DNA from: Shimia ponticola
Lineage (GTDB): Bacteria; Pseudomonadota; Alphaproteobacteria; Rhodobacterales; Rhodobacteraceae
DNA: 64,000 bases
Assembly: GCF_007995215.1 (NCBI RefSeq)
Contig: NZ_VCDK01000003.1
Span: 1,116,001 to 1,180,000 of the forward strand
Direction: 5' to 3'
Below, one piece after another: positions 62,552 to 64,000 of the stretch. The position numbers were made by a program, and so were the translations under genes. Within the stretch, counting starts at the first letter, position 1; each line of letters opens with the position of its first letter. The notes below the pieces were generated by a model, which was given only the letters and a program-made list of their open reading frames with translations, was not told where the DNA came from and did not search any database.

Positions 62552-64000
62552 TCAATAGAAGCTTTGGGGGTCAATATCGATGGCCACCCGCAACGTGTTC
62601 GGAAATTTGAACTGCCCGACCCATGCCGCGAGCGCCCTCTGGATGGGTGCGCCTTTGCGGGCCTTGACCAACAATCGCACACGGTGCCTGCCTCTGATCC
62701 GAGCGATGGGGGCCGGGGCCGGGCCATAAAGCTCTGCTCCGATATGCATCAAGGGCGCTGCATTGCGGGCCATATCGCCAGCAATATCAAAAACCTCTTG
62801 CACATTTGGCGATGACAAAACGATCCCCGCCATTCGCCCAAATGGCGGCACGCCAGCTGCCTCGCGCTCCTGCGCCTCTGCCGCCCAGAACGCCTCTTCA
62901 TCCCCCGACACAATCGCCCGCATCACAGGGTGCTCAGGCTGGTGCGTCTGCAACAGAGCAACGCCCGGTTTCTCGGCCCGCCCCGCGCGACCAGCCACCT
63001 GCCGCATCAGTTGAAACGTCCGTTCGGCGGCACGCAGATCTGACCCTTGCAGTCCGAGGTCGGCGTCGATCACGCCCACGAGCGTCAGCAGGGGGAAGTT
63101 GTGCCCCTTTGCCACCAACTGTGTGCCAATGACGATGTCCGCTTCGCCCGCAGCAATGGCTTCAATCTGCGCCTTCAGCGCACGGGCGGACCCGTACAAA
63201 TCGGACGACAAAACCGCGACGCGTGCATCTGGGAACAGCGCGACTGCCTCTTCTGCCAGGCGTTCGACCCCCGGACCCACGGCACTGAGACGATCTTCCG
63301 CACCGCAGGACGGACAGACCGTCGGCATCGGTTTCGTTTCGCCGCATTGATGGCACATCAGGCGTTTCAGGAACCGGTGTTCGACCATGCGCGCGTCGCA
63401 GTGGTCACAGCCGATTTGATTGCCACAGGCCCGGCACAGCGTGATCGGCGCATAGCCCCGGCGATTGATGAACAAAAGCGATTGCTCGCCAGCCTCAATC
63501 CGGGCCTCGACGGCTTTGCGCAGCGTCGGCGATATCCAGCGCCCGCTCTCAAGCTTCTCAGACCGCATATCGATCGGCCGCATCTCGGGCATCTGCGACG
63601 CCCCAAAACGGGCGTTCAAGGTCACGCGCTGGTATTTGCCCGCCTCGGCGTTGGTCCAGCTTTCCAGCGACGGCGTTGCCGAGGCAAGGATTACCTGCGC
63701 CCCAACCAGTGAAGCACGCAAGACGGCCATGTCCCGCGCATTATAAAGAACGCCGTCTTCCTGCTTGTAGGACGTGTCATGTTCTTCATCGACCACGATC
63801 AGACCAAGGTTGCGATACGGCAGAAAAAGCGCCGATCGCGCGCCCACGACCAGCTGTGCCGCGCCCTGCCCGACCATCTTCCACGTCCGTCGGCGCTCGG
63901 TCATCGTGATGCCCGAATGCCACTCCGCCGGTCGGGCTCCGAACCGTGCCTCGACCCGGTCCAGAAATTCGGATGTCAGCGCAATCTCTGGCAACAACAC
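62552..64000 (-). CDS. priA: Primosomal replication restart helicase PriA (N-terminal part outside window)
   Basis: The C-terminal 482 residues of PriA. Visible are the DEEHDTSYKQEDG region (motif II), ILASATPSLES (III), the eight-cysteine zinc site (CRACGNQIGCDHC then CHQCGETK and CPSCGAEDRL), IGTQLVAKGHNFP (V) and QVAGRAGRAEKPG (VI). The frame runs off the right edge, so the DNA-binding domain and Walker A are not seen. It restarts stalled replication forks. Confidence 0.95.
   Translation of the reverse strand: MLLPEIALTSEFLDRVEARFGARPAEWHSGITMTERRRTWKMVGQGAAQLVVGARSALFLPYRNLGLIVVDEEHDTSYKQEDGVLYNARDMAVLRASLVGAQVILASATPSLESWTNAEAGKYQRVTLNARFGASQMPEMRPIDMRSEKLESGRWISPTLRKAVEARIEAGEQSLLFINRRGYAPITLCRACGNQIGCDHCDARMVEHRFLKRLMCHQCGETKPMPTVCPSCGAEDRLSAVGPGVERLAEEAVALFPDARVAVLSSDLYGSARALKAQIEAIAAGEADIVIGTQLVAKGHNFPLLTLVGVIDADLGLQGSDLRAAERTFQLMRQVAGRAGRAEKPGVALLQTHQPEHPVMRAIVSGDEEAFWAAEAQEREAAGVPPFGRMAGIVLSSPNVQEVFDIAGDMARNAAPLMHIGAELYGPAPAPIARIRGRHRVRLLVKARKGAPIQRALAAWVGQFKFPNTLRVAIDIDPQSFY

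Noticed and set aside
1-64000. CRISPR arrays, IS elements, prophage, tRNA or rRNA genes
   Set aside because: Intergenic regions were read on both strands; no regularly spaced repeats, transposase motifs, phage structural genes or cloverleaf sequences were recognised.

Overview
The window looks like a chromosomal segment of a marine alphaproteobacterium of the Roseobacter group (Rhodobacteraceae). Evidence is the GC-rich, densely packed gene set: ethylmalonyl-CoA pathway genes (ccr, ecm), an RpoHII-type sigma factor behind an RpoE-like promoter, a LuxR/LuxI pair with CtrA-like sites, a choline-sulfatase-type sulfatase, a GcvT-fused methylamine-type dehydrogenase, and two BMP-family (nucleoside-type) ABC importers. 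I see no rRNA, tRNA, CRISPR array, IS element or prophage. Both ends cut genes: a permease at the left edge and priA at the right edge.

Layout. 1-3.4 kb: end of a BMP-type ABC operon (permease, small membrane protein, permease, binding protein) closed by a strong terminator. 3.5-13.4 kb: mixed accessory metabolism (SDR epimerase, hybrid histidine kinase, sulfatase, pentapeptide protein, aldo/keto reductase + FAD oxidase pair, secreted protein, large FAD/GcvT dehydrogenase). 13.7-15.2 kb: a MACPF (perforin-like) protein with no obvious partner. 15.3-22.2 kb: panC-panB; a GT2/LAB_N/GT39 operon for lipid-linked sugar transfer; a 2-hydroxyacid dehydrogenase; an SH3 protein; a capsule-synthesis-like protein. 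22.2-28 kb: operon coaBC-dut-thiF/hesA-M3 peptidase, then rpoH. 28-44.4 kb: mostly housekeeping: cobU and a histidine phosphatase, a GST with a YHS-like tail, comM, gshB-yraN-rsmI diverging from an LpoA-like lipoprotein, glnD, murJ, a pseudo-rhomboid, trpS, a stress protein, a helicase, an SDR.

44.4-52.1 kb: TauE exporter coupled to a TIGR02186-type protein, then a second complete BMP-type operon (binding protein, NTF2-like protein, ATPase, permease, LysE exporter, permease). 52.3-54.9 kb: rimI, tsaB, a GFA-family protein and nfuA, the last with a near-perfect Irr/ICE iron box upstream. 54.9-56.5 kb: luxI, luxR and a small overlapping gene, preceded by three TTAA words at CtrA spacing. 56.7-61.7 kb: ccr and ecm flanking a PlsB-like acyltransferase, with a shared word in both upstream regions. 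61.9-62.5 kb: a small beta-rich protein resembling the VapA fold, behind an AT-rich structured leader. 62.5-64 kb: priA.

The most unusual items are the MACPF protein and the VapA-like protein. Both have toxin/virulence-type folds, and neither has a visible signal peptide. On the regulatory side, four sites stand out: CtrA boxes at the quorum-sensing locus, the ICE box at nfuA, the RpoE-like promoter at rpoH, and the shared motif at ccr and ecm.
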